Positions 1 to 7,877 of a DNA stretch of 52,527 nucleotides are shown here, piece by piece. The stretch is from assembly GCA_015490995.1 (NCBI GenBank), contig WFWT01000109.1, forward strand, positions 1 to 52,527, given 5' to 3'. The number at the start of each line of letters is the position of its first letter. Within the stretch, counting starts at the first letter, position 1. A model generated the notes under the pieces. The model saw only the letters and a list, made by a program, of their open reading frames with translations. It made no database searches and was not told where the DNA came from. Made by a program: the position numbers and the translations under genes. This stretch comes from Anaerolineae bacterium (lineage in GTDB: Bacteria; Chloroflexota; Anaerolineae; JAADDB01).

Positions 1-170
1 ACGCCGATGGTCGCGTTGAACAGGGTTTTTTCCACACCGCGGCGAGTGCGGTAGATAGTGGTATCCTGGCCAAAGACACCGCTTAAACCCGCGCCTCGTG
101 TCTGCAGGAGCACCAGAATAATCAGGGCAATGCCCAACAAGATTTGCACAATGTACAAGTATGTGCCCAT
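1..170 (-). CDS. secG: Preprotein translocase subunit SecG (N-terminal part, cut by window edge)
   Basis: SecG is the small membrane subunit of the SecYEG channel that exports unfolded proteins. The 56 visible residues begin MGTYLYIVQILLGIALIILV, a first membrane helix. A Gly-rich loop with GAGLSGVFG and a basic TRRG stretch lead toward the second helix; this is the family pattern. A GGAGG ribosome-binding site lies about 8 bases upstream of the ATG at 168-170. The C-terminal helix lies outside the window. The gene is divergent from the oxidoreductase cluster at 568. The family call is confident. Confidence 0.85.
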   Translation of the reverse strand, partial: MGTYLYIVQILLGIALIILVLLQTRGAGLSGVFGQDTTIYRTRRGVEKTLFNATIG

Positions 171-567
171 AGAACGCGCCTCCTTCCAAATATATCCGGC
201 TCCTAAGATGTCACACAGCGCCCCATTGGGAGCTTTTCTAGGGCGGAACGTTTTGCTGTTTGCCCGGCATGGATCTGCTAAGCCAAATGATTATATTCTC
301 GACCGCTCGAAGCATGAAATTTTGATGAGCCCGGAGGACCGGAAGTATGGATGCTTGCCCGTTGACGATTGGCGTCTTCAGCAGATTGCGTTACAATTGG
401 GGGGTCCTGATGGTATTGCTATCGGTTGCTTGGGCATAGGCTTAAGCGACCGGTAAGGGTGTTCAAATCGGTGTATCGTGCCTGGACGAAAGGCTGGTAC
501 AGGGTGCTTGATGGATAAAGGTTGCACAACGCCAGCCACGAATAATGTCGTGGGCTGATAGGAGCAT
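171..567. other. Divergent intergenic region between secG and the GMC oxidoreductase
   Basis: This stretch of about 400 bases has no convincing gene. The open frames crossing it lack ribosome-binding sites and family features. It must hold the divergent promoters, but no clear -35/-10 pair stands out. One stem-loop is visible: 423-431 pairs with 444-452 (9 pairs, one G-U). The sequence around 457-470 looks slightly like a tRNA T-loop but has no matching stems. Confidence 0.4.
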
Positions 568-2181
568 ATGATAAAGCGCTTTTTCCTTCGCCGCTCGCCG
601 GATGTGGTAGACGTATGCGTGGTCGGCGCGGGCGCCGGAGGGGCCGTGCTGGCCAAGGAACTGGCCGAGGCTGGATTTCGGGTGGTGGTGCTGGAGGCCG
701 GCCCCCGCTTTGATCCTGCGCGTTATCCTACTGACCAGCCGGATTTTGAGATCCTGGGACCGGAACTGTTTGACGCGCCGGATCCTCGTCGTGATCTTTA
801 CACCTGGGGGACTCCCCACTGGTTTCACTATAGCCGGGTGAAAGGAGTCGGGGGGTCCACACTGGTGTATGTGGGGGTAACTCCCCGATTTCACCCTTCT
901 GACTTCCGCACCCGCAGTCTTGATGGGGTAGGGGAGGATTGGCCCATCACATATGAGGATTTGGCCCCTTATTACGATAAGGTGGAGTACGTGCTCGGGG
1001 TCTCAGGCGATGACACCGATAATCCGTTTGCGCCTCCTCGGCAAACGCCTTACCCTAACCCACCACACCCGTTCAACTGCGCCAGCCAGCATTTGAAACG
1101 CGCGGCTGAACGTCTGGGCTGGCATATGGCCCACACACCGGTTGCCCTGCCATCCCGGCCATGGCGTGGACGTCCTGCTTCCATTGGTTGTGGGGCCTGT
1201 CGACTCGGGTGTAAGATTCGGGCGAAAGGCAGTGTGGACGTTACCTACATTCCTCTGGCTGAAGCGACCGGCCGGGTGGAAATTCGCACCCATTGTATGG
1301 CCTTTGAAATCACCGTTGACCGGACCGGACGGACCCGGAGCGTGCGCTACTTTGACCCTTATGGTCGGGAGCAGGAACAACATGCACGTCTCATCGCGGT
1401 GGCGGGAAATGCGGTGGAGACGCCCCGCCTGCTGTTAATGTCCACCTCACCCCTATTTCCTGATGGCCTGGCGAACTCTTCGGGGCTTGTAGGCAAATAT
1501 TTTATGGAACATCTGGCCGTCTTTGCTACTCTGGTGTTGCCGGAACGCGTGGACCCCTGGAAAGGAATCCCGGCGGGGGGTATCATCCAGGACTTTTACG
1601 AGACTCGGGCAGAACACGCTTTCGCGCGCGGGTTTACTCTGGAAATCAATAACGGATGGCAGTGGCCAGCATCAGTAGCACGGCGCATTCCAGGATGGGG
1701 GCGCGCACACAAGGAGGCGATGTTGGCCACCTTTGGACGCACAGTAGGCTTGGGGTCGGTAGGGGAGCAATTGCCTGACGAGCGCAATCGGGTGGAGTTG
1801 GACCCTGAGGTCAAGGACATATATGGGCTTCCGGTCCCTCGCATTACCAACATGGCAGGGGATAACGATCGGGCGATGATTGCGGCCATCAAGGAACGCA
1901 TGCGCGAGCTTGCGGAAGCCGCGGATGCCACCTTTCTGCAAGAGCCCACATATGTACCGGGACGCAGCAGTCATTACATGGGCACCTGTCGTATGGGTAC
2001 TGACCCACGTACGTCGGTGGTCAATCCCTGGCAACAGACGCACGACGTGCCCAACCTCTTCATCGTCGATTCCAGCGTCTTCGTGACCGGCGCGGCTGTG
2101 AATCCCGCGCTGACTATTATGGCCCTGGCGACTCGTGCGGCTGACTACATCGTCCAACAGGCCAAGCGAGGGGAACTGTAG
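568..2181 (+). CDS. GMC family FAD-dependent oxidoreductase
   Basis: Glucose-methanol-choline family flavoenzymes oxidise alcohols, sugars or polyols with FAD and pass electrons to oxygen, quinones or cytochromes. The 537-residue product has the FAD-binding Rossmann motif GAGAGG at residues 20-25, followed by VVVLEAGPR. A cysteine cluster of the form C-x2-C-x3-C lies near residues 208-215, as in the COG2303 dehydrogenase subgroup. The C-terminal HYMGTCRMG near residue 469 and the final NPALTIMALA segment form the GMC_oxred_C signature with the catalytic His region. There is no signal peptide. The ATG at 568 follows AGGAG. The stop codon directly abuts the ATG of the next gene, so the two are likely translationally coupled. 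The substrate cannot be told from sequence; the neighbours suggest a lipid or glycolipid intermediate, which is inference. Confidence 0.85.
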   Translation: MIKRFFLRRSPDVVDVCVVGAGAGGAVLAKELAEAGFRVVVLEAGPRFDPARYPTDQPDFEILGPELFDAPDPRRDLYTWGTPHWFHYSRVKGVGGSTLVYVGVTPRFHPSDFRTRSLDGVGEDWPITYEDLAPYYDKVEYVLGVSGDDTDNPFAPPRQTPYPNPPHPFNCASQHLKRAAERLGWHMAHTPVALPSRPWRGRPASIGCGACRLGCKIRAKGSVDVTYIPLAEATGRVEIRTHCMAFEITVDRTGRTRSVRYFDPYGREQEQHARLIAVAGNAVETPRLLLMSTSPLFPDGLANSSGLVGKYFMEHLAVFATLVLPERVDPWKGIPAGGIIQDFYETRAEHAFARGFTLEINNGWQWPASVARRIPGWGRAHKEAMLATFGRTVGLGSVGEQLPDERNRVELDPEVKDIYGLPVPRITNMAGDNDRAMIAAIKERMRELAEAADATFLQEPTYVPGRSSHYMGTCRMGTDPRTSVVNPWQQTHDVPNLFIVDSSVFVTGAAVNPALTIMALATRAADYIVQQAKRGEL

Positions 2182-3888
2182 ATGCGCCCTTGGTCGCGGG
2201 TCGTATGGCTAGGTGGGTTGACATGGCTCAGCGTGGTGCCTCTATGGCTTTTCCGTTATGTGCCTCTCACCGACGCACCTAACCACTTGCTGGCTGCATT
2301 TATCGCCGTGCATTACACCGACCCGCGCTTCTCCTTTTCCCGCTACTTTACCCTGGACTTGACACCTCGCAGCAACATTCTAGGCCATTATGTGATGATA
2401 GCGCTTTTACGCCTGGGGATATCCCCGGAGGATACGCTTCGCCTGCTCGCCACGTTGATCGTGCTCTTGACAGTATGGGGCATGTACGCGTTGGCTCAGG
2501 TGCACCGAGGTCCGCTTCACGCACGGTTGTGGTTCCCTCTGGGGACCCTGCTGGCCTATACGTGGTTTTTCCACCAGGGGTTTCTTAACTTTACCTTGAG
2601 CGTGGCCCTCGCCTTGTGGACGGCCGCGCTGGCCGGCCGGTACGGTGTGTGGGGAGGCCTCACGGCGGAGCGAACGTCCTTTAATCGCGCTGTAGGGGGA
2701 CTTTTGGTAGCTTTTTTGCTGTACCTTACCTATCTTGCCCACGCTATGGGCTTGGGATTTGCCCTCCTGATAGGAGGGGTGTTGACGTTTGCCTCCCTGA
2801 TACAGCGGGGTCTTTCCTGGTGGCATCGGGGTATTATTGTCTTGCGGGCAATTACTCCTGTCCTTCTCGCTGTGCTCCCGATCCTGGTTATTGCTCGTCT
2901 CAGTCCAAACGCGCAAGGAGAAGCGGCTACCTTTCTCACGCCGCCGTTCGTTGTATGGGCACCTTTAAGCCGGAAGGTGGCCGAACTGAGGTATGGACTT
3001 CTTTCCTTCACACCTTGGCGGGAACAATGGATTTTGCTGCCCGCTTTTCTTCTGGTGGTGGCTGCCTGGCTCCAAGGCCTGCGTCGGCCTACAGCATGGC
3101 ATGTGGCCACGTTGGTGGCGTTTGGATTGTACTTGGTCCTCCCGATGGGATTTTGGGTTCCTTTTTTCATTTATGAGCGGTTCTGGCTCTTTACCCTCAT
3201 TCTGGCTGTAGTAGCATTGCCTGCTTTCTCCTCTCGCGGCGTGCGTCGTTTGATCCAAGGCCTCCTTACGCTTGTTGTGGTGCTTTTCTTGGCCAACCTA
3301 ACCAACAATTATCGGATTGCAAACCGGGATCTGGAGGCGTATGCGGCGGTCCTTTCGCGTCTGCCCGAAGGGGAGTGGGCTTTTCCCTTCACGTATTATC
3401 ACTTTGGCCGTGTAAGCCCGCCCCGACATTTCTGGGCATATGCCATGATGCGCAAGGATGTGTTTATTCCCATGGTGTTTGCTGAGGTGTACCACCCCGT
3501 CCAGTACCGTGCGGAGCTAGTCCGGCCTATGCCCATCCGCTACGAAGATGGCTTTCTGGCCGAACATGCCCGCAATGGAGCGACGCTCTGGGTACGGGAG
3601 GATGACCCGTTGATGCAGCGGGTGGTGATCCCCAAGCTGGGCCGTCACGGTTACCGGGCGCAAGGCCGCGTCGGACCGTATCGTGTCTATCGGTTGACCA
3701 CTTGGCCTCCACCCTCCCCTCCCGAAGCTCGACCACACATTACACCGGAGGTGATCGCCGCATATGAGTCGCTGCTGGTATACGGGTATCCGCCGGCTGA
3801 GCTGGTGGCCGAAATTCAGGAAGCGTATACCCCTGACGTAGAATCGGGATTGGCTACCCTTTACCGTCGAGCAGCCGGTGCGCGTTAG
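2182..3888 (+). CDS. Polytopic membrane protein with GT-C glycosyltransferase-like layout
   Basis: This 568-residue protein has roughly nine to eleven hydrophobic segments in its first 400 residues and a soluble C-terminal part of about 170 residues. The start reads as a first helix followed by the short loop PLTDAPNH. An acidic loop after helix 1 is the layout of GT-C glycosyltransferases of the PMT/ArnT type, where the Asp binds the metal or lipid-phosphate sugar donor. No full-length family assignment is certain. The gene begins one base after the upstream stop (TAG-ATG), so it depends on translation of the GMC oxidoreductase. A role in modifying a lipid or exported molecule is inferred from fold and neighbours. 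It could also be an uncharacterised integral membrane protein. Confidence 0.6.
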   Translation: MRPWSRVVWLGGLTWLSVVPLWLFRYVPLTDAPNHLLAAFIAVHYTDPRFSFSRYFTLDLTPRSNILGHYVMIALLRLGISPEDTLRLLATLIVLLTVWGMYALAQVHRGPLHARLWFPLGTLLAYTWFFHQGFLNFTLSVALALWTAALAGRYGVWGGLTAERTSFNRAVGGLLVAFLLYLTYLAHAMGLGFALLIGGVLTFASLIQRGLSWWHRGIIVLRAITPVLLAVLPILVIARLSPNAQGEAATFLTPPFVVWAPLSRKVAELRYGLLSFTPWREQWILLPAFLLVVAAWLQGLRRPTAWHVATLVAFGLYLVLPMGFWVPFFIYERFWLFTLILAVVALPAFSSRGVRRLIQGLLTLVVVLFLANLTNNYRIANRDLEAYAAVLSRLPEGEWAFPFTYYHFGRVSPPRHFWAYAMMRKDVFIPMVFAEVYHPVQYRAELVRPMPIRYEDGFLAEHARNGATLWVREDDPLMQRVVIPKLGRHGYRAQGRVGPYRVYRLTTWPPPSPPEARPHITPEVIAAYESLLVYGYPPAELVAEIQEAYTPDVESGLATLYRRAAGAR

Positions 3889-3952
3889 CAGGGAAGGCGC
3901 GTTGATGGTGGATTGGTGGCATAATGCCCTCAATCGTAACCTGGGTTAGCAG

Positions 3953-5257
3953 GTGAGCACTGGTCCCGAAAGTGCAATGCGCGTGGTATTGGTGAATCCT
4001 CCGTCCCTTCCTGGCACGACGGCCAACCGAGAGGGAACGGCTGGTATGGGGGTTCTTGTGCCGCGTGCGGGCGCGTTCTTTTATCCGCCCCAAACTATTG
4101 CCTACAGCGTGGCCGTGTTGCAGGCGATGGGCTATCAGGTGATGGCTGTAGATGCGGTCGGAGAGGGTTTGGACGTTGCAGCTGTTGTCACGCGTTGCCG
4201 GGATGCCCGGCCAGATGTCATTGCCGTCCAAGTGGCTCCCCAGACCTGGACGGCCGACCGTGTATTTTTGGAAGCCTTGCGGGAATGCTTGCCGCAAGTG
4301 CCACGCCTTCTTTTTGGTACTGGCGCAGTGTTTGTCCAGGGATGGCAGTCGTGGGCCGACGCCCTCCTCGTAGGGGATGCCGAATGGGGACTTGGCCAGG
4401 CGATCGCTGCTCTGATGAGCGGGGAAACGGTGAGGGGACTCTGGTGGGCAGGTCAATCCCAGCCACCTCCACCGGTGCGAATCCCTGCAGGGGCATCCCT
4501 TCCTCGTCCGGCTTGGGACAGCCTGCCTGTGGAACGGTATCCTTTTCTCACCCTGTGGGGCAGTCGAGGGTGCGAGGCGAATTGTCGGTGGTGTCCGTAT
4601 GTGCTTGGCTGGGGGCACACGCGACGGGCGCGCGATCCCGAGACGGTTGCAGATGAGTTGTGGTGGCTTGGCCAAACGTTTCGCAAATCACGCCACATAT
4701 TTCGCGATCCGGTCTTCGCCGCGGATGAAGGATGGGTCTTTGACTTCTGTGCAGCCCTTCGTCAACGTGGACGTCCACCCGCCTGGGAGTGTGAAGACCG
4801 TCCGGAACATCTCTCACCCGAGTTGGTTGCCGCTATGGCGTCCGCGGGGTGTACTCAAATCAAACTCGGGCTCGAGGTGCTCAGTGGCCCCTTACTTCAC
4901 CGGTGGGGACGCCTTCCTGCCCCAGAAGCTCTGACGGAATACCAAGTGCAGGCTGCTGCAGTTATTCGTGCTTGTCGGCGTTATAATGTGATGTGCCATG
5001 TATTTATTGTAATCGGCCTAGGAGAGACCGAGGCAGACCTGGCGGCGACGGCGGAATTTCTGGCGGCGGCACCTCCACACCACGTGAGTGTCAAACGGTT
5101 CATTCCTTATCCTGGGCTGCGTCCTCCTGAACATATACCCTTGCCCGAGGCTACCCTAAACGTGTGGGCCCAGGAGCTCGCACGACGGAGCATACCCGCG
5201 CGCCCAGGAGCTCGCGCTCGTATACGTCGGTGGTTCCGATGGCTGACAAGAGGATAA
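3953..5257 (+). CDS. B12-binding-domain-type radical SAM protein
   Basis: Radical SAM enzymes cleave S-adenosylmethionine on a [4Fe-4S] cluster to start radical chemistry. The 434-residue product starts with a cobalamin-binding-like Rossmann domain (VVLVNPPSLPG, then YPPQTIAYSVAVL). The cluster motif GCEANCRWCPY follows, with Cys207, Cys211 and Cys214 (C-x3-C-x2-C). LGLEVLSG and later strands complete the partial TIM barrel. The cobalamin-ligand motif DxHxxG is not present, so B12 may not be bound, as in many members of this architecture. The GTG at 3953 gives this frame; an ATG at 3977, just before RVVLVNPP, is an equally possible start. The 3' end overlaps the next gene by 19 bases. The role is unknown; a C-methylation or ring-modification step would fit the group. 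Confidence 0.75.
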   Translation: MSTGPESAMRVVLVNPPSLPGTTANREGTAGMGVLVPRAGAFFYPPQTIAYSVAVLQAMGYQVMAVDAVGEGLDVAAVVTRCRDARPDVIAVQVAPQTWTADRVFLEALRECLPQVPRLLFGTGAVFVQGWQSWADALLVGDAEWGLGQAIAALMSGETVRGLWWAGQSQPPPPVRIPAGASLPRPAWDSLPVERYPFLTLWGSRGCEANCRWCPYVLGWGHTRRARDPETVADELWWLGQTFRKSRHIFRDPVFAADEGWVFDFCAALRQRGRPPAWECEDRPEHLSPELVAAMASAGCTQIKLGLEVLSGPLLHRWGRLPAPEALTEYQVQAAAVIRACRRYNVMCHVFIVIGLGETEADLAATAEFLAAAPPHHVSVKRFIPYPGLRPPEHIPLPEATLNVWAQELARRSIPARPGARARIRRWFRWLTRG

Positions 5258-6330
5258 CCCGCTCGTCGTCCATAAGGCTTGTCCAGGACAGTCCATTCGA
5301 CCGCGGGACTTACTTGCGGGATTGGCGACGCTGGCGTAAGGACGCCTCGGGTGACATTGCCTTGCGGGTGGCGGTGGTGACCGGTGCTAATGGTTTCCTG
5401 GGTGCACACCTGGTGCGCGCGCTGTTACAACACGGCGTGACGGTAAGAGCGCTTGTTCGACCTGGTGCGAATGTGCAGGTTTTAACCGGCCTGGACGTGG
5501 ACATCCGTCAAGGTGACTTGACCGATGCCGTGTTCCTGCGCTCTGCCTTGAAGGATGCCGATGTGCTCTTCCACCTGGCTGCGGTGTACAGCCAGGACCC
5601 GCGCGATATTGGGCTGATGTATCAGGTAAACACGGGTTTGGTGAGGGTGTTGATCCGATGGGCCTGGGAGTGGGGGGTATCACGTATCGTACATACCAGC
5701 ACCATCGGCACCATCGGCCGCCGTTCGGATGGACGCCCCCCTGACGAGCGCGTGCCTTTCAATTTGTGGGCGGAAGCCAGCCACTATGTGCGTAGCAAAC
5801 ATCTGGGTGAGATCGTTGCGCTGACCTGGGCTCAGATGGGGGCACCGGTAGTGGTGGTTAACCCTACCGCGCCTATCGGAGCCTATGACTGGCGGCCAAC
5901 TCCTACCGGTCGCCGTGTGTTGGCTGTCCTCCGAGGAGAAATTCCCCCTTATCCCCCGGGCGGAATGAACGTCGTCCCTGCGCGTGACGTGGCAGCTGGG
6001 ATGATCTTGGCGGCGTTGCAGGGCATTCCCGGCATGCGTTACATTTTAGGGCATAAGGAAGGGAACCTGACATTGGCCCAATTTATTGCTCAGGTTGCAC
6101 GCGCGGCGAACATGCCCCCTCCGCAAGTGCTTTCTCCTTCGCTGTGGCAGCGGTGGCGGGCACGCTGGTGGCGATGGCGTCGTGGTCATGCACAAGGGGG
6201 GCCACAGGCGCTTACGGCCGACCCTCGCCGGGCCGTTGAGGAGTTGGGAATGCCACAGAGTGATCTGGCAACGGCTTTTGAGGAAGCGGTAACCTGGTAT
6301 CGCCAGCAAGAAATGCTCACGGGCGCGTAA
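5239..6330 (+). CDS. NAD-dependent epimerase/dehydratase, HpnA-like extended SDR
   Basis: Extended short-chain dehydrogenases act on nucleotide sugars or on the sugar or lipid part of membrane lipids. The product (363 residues from the ATG at 5239) has the NAD-binding TGANGFLG near residue 50. The catalytic pair is Tyr183 and Lys187 in YVRSK. A central NPTAPIGAYDWRPTPTGR resembles the hopanoid-associated epimerase HpnA. About 40 extra N-terminal residues precede the Rossmann fold, so an internal start nearer 5363 cannot be ruled out. The frame stays open to 5164, but the upstream part overlaps the radical SAM gene. The overlap with that gene points to one operon. An HpnA-type role in polar lipid assembly is inference from similarity. 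Confidence 0.75.
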   Translation: MADKRITRSSSIRLVQDSPFDRGTYLRDWRRWRKDASGDIALRVAVVTGANGFLGAHLVRALLQHGVTVRALVRPGANVQVLTGLDVDIRQGDLTDAVFLRSALKDADVLFHLAAVYSQDPRDIGLMYQVNTGLVRVLIRWAWEWGVSRIVHTSTIGTIGRRSDGRPPDERVPFNLWAEASHYVRSKHLGEIVALTWAQMGAPVVVVNPTAPIGAYDWRPTPTGRRVLAVLRGEIPPYPPGGMNVVPARDVAAGMILAALQGIPGMRYILGHKEGNLTLAQFIAQVARAANMPPPQVLSPSLWQRWRARWWRWRRGHAQGGPQALTADPRRAVEELGMPQSDLATAFEEAVTWYRQQEMLTGA

Positions 6331-6484
6331 CGCGTAAGCTGTCTTCTCATCTGGTTGTGAGTGAACCCTGGGCTGAGGGAATGTTCCCGAGGAAATTTCC
6401 TTGTGTGCGAGTGCGTGGCCGCTTGATACGGTAAGAAAGCGAAGGGATGGCCCCGCGAAGACCCAGGCAGGGTGTCACGTGAAC

Positions 6485-6853
6485 TTATAACGTATGTTCT
6501 AAGTATTCTCGGAGTACTTGAGTGGTGGCGAGGGCTATCTCTTCCAACCGGGGGACTAGGGAACGGAGGGTTTCGATGTCCTTTGCCAACGCAAGGTCTT
6601 CCACTTGTTGGCATATGTCGGCCAGCGCGTACGCGCCTACACTGCCGCTGCTCGACTTTAACGTGTGGGCCACACGGCGTACCGCGGAGAGATCTCCCAC
6701 CTGAAACGCGGCTCGGAGTGTGTCCATATGAGAGGGTGTCTGTTCGAGGAACATGGTTAACAATTCACGAATAACTTCGTTTGCCTCCTCCCCCCAAAAT
6801 TCCCGATACTGGTCCAGCGCATGTTCGTCAAAGATAGGACGGCCCTCACGCAT
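6485..6853 (-). CDS. Stand-alone histidine phosphotransfer (Hpt) domain protein
   Basis: Hpt proteins relay phosphoryl groups between receiver domains in multistep phosphorelays. The 122-residue product is a single helical Hpt domain with the phosphoacceptor motif AHTLKSSSGSVGA, His63 being the site. The helix after it (ADICQQVEDLALAK) matches the family. The ATG at 6853 is chosen because the domain begins right after it; upstream in-frame codons to 6934 carry no domain sequence, and no strong ribosome-binding site decides the start. No kinase or response regulator lies in the window, so the partners are elsewhere. The gene is monocistronic and faces away from yggT. Confidence 0.8.
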   Translation of the reverse strand: MREGRPIFDEHALDQYREFWGEEANEVIRELLTMFLEQTPSHMDTLRAAFQVGDLSAVRRVAHTLKSSSGSVGAYALADICQQVEDLALAKDIETLRSLVPRLEEIALATTQVLREYLEHTL

Positions 6854-7190
6854 GGCTTTACCCCAGCTCAGGTGGCCGCCGGCACACGGGACCGACGGGT
6901 ACACCTGTGATGTTGAAGGAACCTGTGACGGCACAATGGTACCTGTTGTGTTGTCATGGATGTAGACGTTATGCTGCCTGAAAAGTTATGGCCGGCAGGA
7001 GTTCCCACCACCGGTGAGTGTTGGGCATCTTGGGGGTTTGTGAGTACCATAATAGCTGGCCGCTGCGTATGAGATGAGGGAGCTGTCTTGATCTCATAAA
7101 TGCAGTTAACTGGTGTACAGGGTACCGCGGGGCCGATAGCAACTGACGCTCTCATCCCATGTATCTTGCAAAGGGAGGACAATCAGCATC
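6854..7190. other. Divergent intergenic region between hpt and yggT
   Basis: These 337 bases hold the divergent start regions of the Hpt gene and yggT. The only clear element is the GGGAGG ribosome-binding site of yggT close to 7175. Candidate promoter halves such as TTGTGT and TATGCT near 6950-6975 have poor matches and are not claimed. A GGGTACCGCGG string at 7120-7130 recalls a T-box core but lacks the rest of the element. Confidence 0.4.
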
Positions 7191-7469
7191 ATGATTTTGT
7201 TTCTGGTGAATTCCGTCGACCTATTTTTCAACCTGCTGACATGGGCGATTATTATTCGGGTGTTGCTCTCATGGATTCCCGGATTGCCGCCGTATAACCC
7301 CATCGTGCGCTTCCTGGTCTCCGTCACCGATCCCGTCCTGGAGCCGGCTCGCCGTGTTATTCCCCCTATCGGTATGATTGACATCTCGCCGATTGTGGTG
7401 TTGTTTGTTCTCCAGCTGGTGCGGGAATTTCTCATTCGCTTCCTGTTAAACCTGTACTTCGCGTTGTAG
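7191..7469 (+). CDS. YggT family membrane protein
   Basis: YggT proteins are small integral membrane proteins, common next to cell-division or DUF167 genes, with roles linked to membrane or osmotic homeostasis and to FtsZ-ring or septum functions in some phyla. The 92-residue product has two hydrophobic segments around LLTWAIIIRVLLSWIPG and PIVVLFVLQLVREFLIRFLL. The conserved SWIPG and the VSVTDPVLEPARRVIPP stretch are the family signature. A GGGAGG site precedes the ATG by 12 bases. The DUF167 gene follows after 36 bases, which is the usual pairing. Confidence 0.88.
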   Translation: MILFLVNSVDLFFNLLTWAIIIRVLLSWIPGLPPYNPIVRFLVSVTDPVLEPARRVIPPIGMIDISPIVVLFVLQLVREFLIRFLLNLYFAL

Positions 7470-7505
7470 CCCGGCCGTCGCTGTACACGGGCGTGGGATG
7501 GTGTT

Positions 7506-7832
7506 ATGGCCGGAAAGGGAGAGGAAGAGGTTATTCGCGTAAGTGAGGGGATGGTGTACGTCCGTGTGCGAGTCGTACCCCGTGCTCGCAAGGCAACCAT
7601 CGATGGGGTGCATGGGAACGCGTTAAAGGTGCGTGTGACCGCGGCACCGGTGGGAGGCGCTGCTAACCGGGCGCTGACCGCCTTACTCGCCGACGTGCTG
7701 AATATCTCACCGCGGCAAGTCCGGCTGGTCCATGGAGAACGGAGCCGTGAGAAAGTCGTCGCGGTGGTCGGGCTTTCTCCACAGGAGGTGGCCCGGCGCC
7801 TTGGGCTGACACTTCCTGCCCAAGGGCTCTGA
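7506..7832 (+). CDS. DUF167 (YggU) family protein
   Basis: This is a small cytoplasmic alpha/beta protein of unknown function that is widely conserved beside yggT. The 108 residues include the family core VRVVPRARKATIDG, then LKVRVTAAPVGGAANRAL and VRLVHGERSREKVV. The length is typical. It sits 36 bases after yggT and 45 bases before the RpiB-family gene, so the three probably share one transcript. No catalytic residues are known for the family. Confidence 0.9.
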   Translation: MAGKGEEEVIRVSEGMVYVRVRVVPRARKATIDGVHGNALKVRVTAAPVGGAANRALTALLADVLNISPRQVRLVHGERSREKVVAVVGLSPQEVARRLGLTLPAQGL

Positions 7833-7877
7833 GCGTTGGGAAACCATCAAAGACAAAGGAGGAAGGAGGGGAGGGTC

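Noticed and set aside
58-456. Plus-strand open frame of 132 codons over the secG start and the gap
   Set aside because: It crosses secG on the opposite strand, has no ribosome-binding site or family match, and its composition is like a random frame.
457-480. GTTCAAATC resembling a tRNA T-loop
   Set aside because: No T-stem pairing, no anticodon arm or acceptor stem can be drawn around it.
7118-7130. GGGTACCGCGG resembling a T-box core before yggT
   Set aside because: The conserved GGTGG part, the specifier stem and a terminator/antiterminator pair are missing, and YggT is not a T-box-controlled class.
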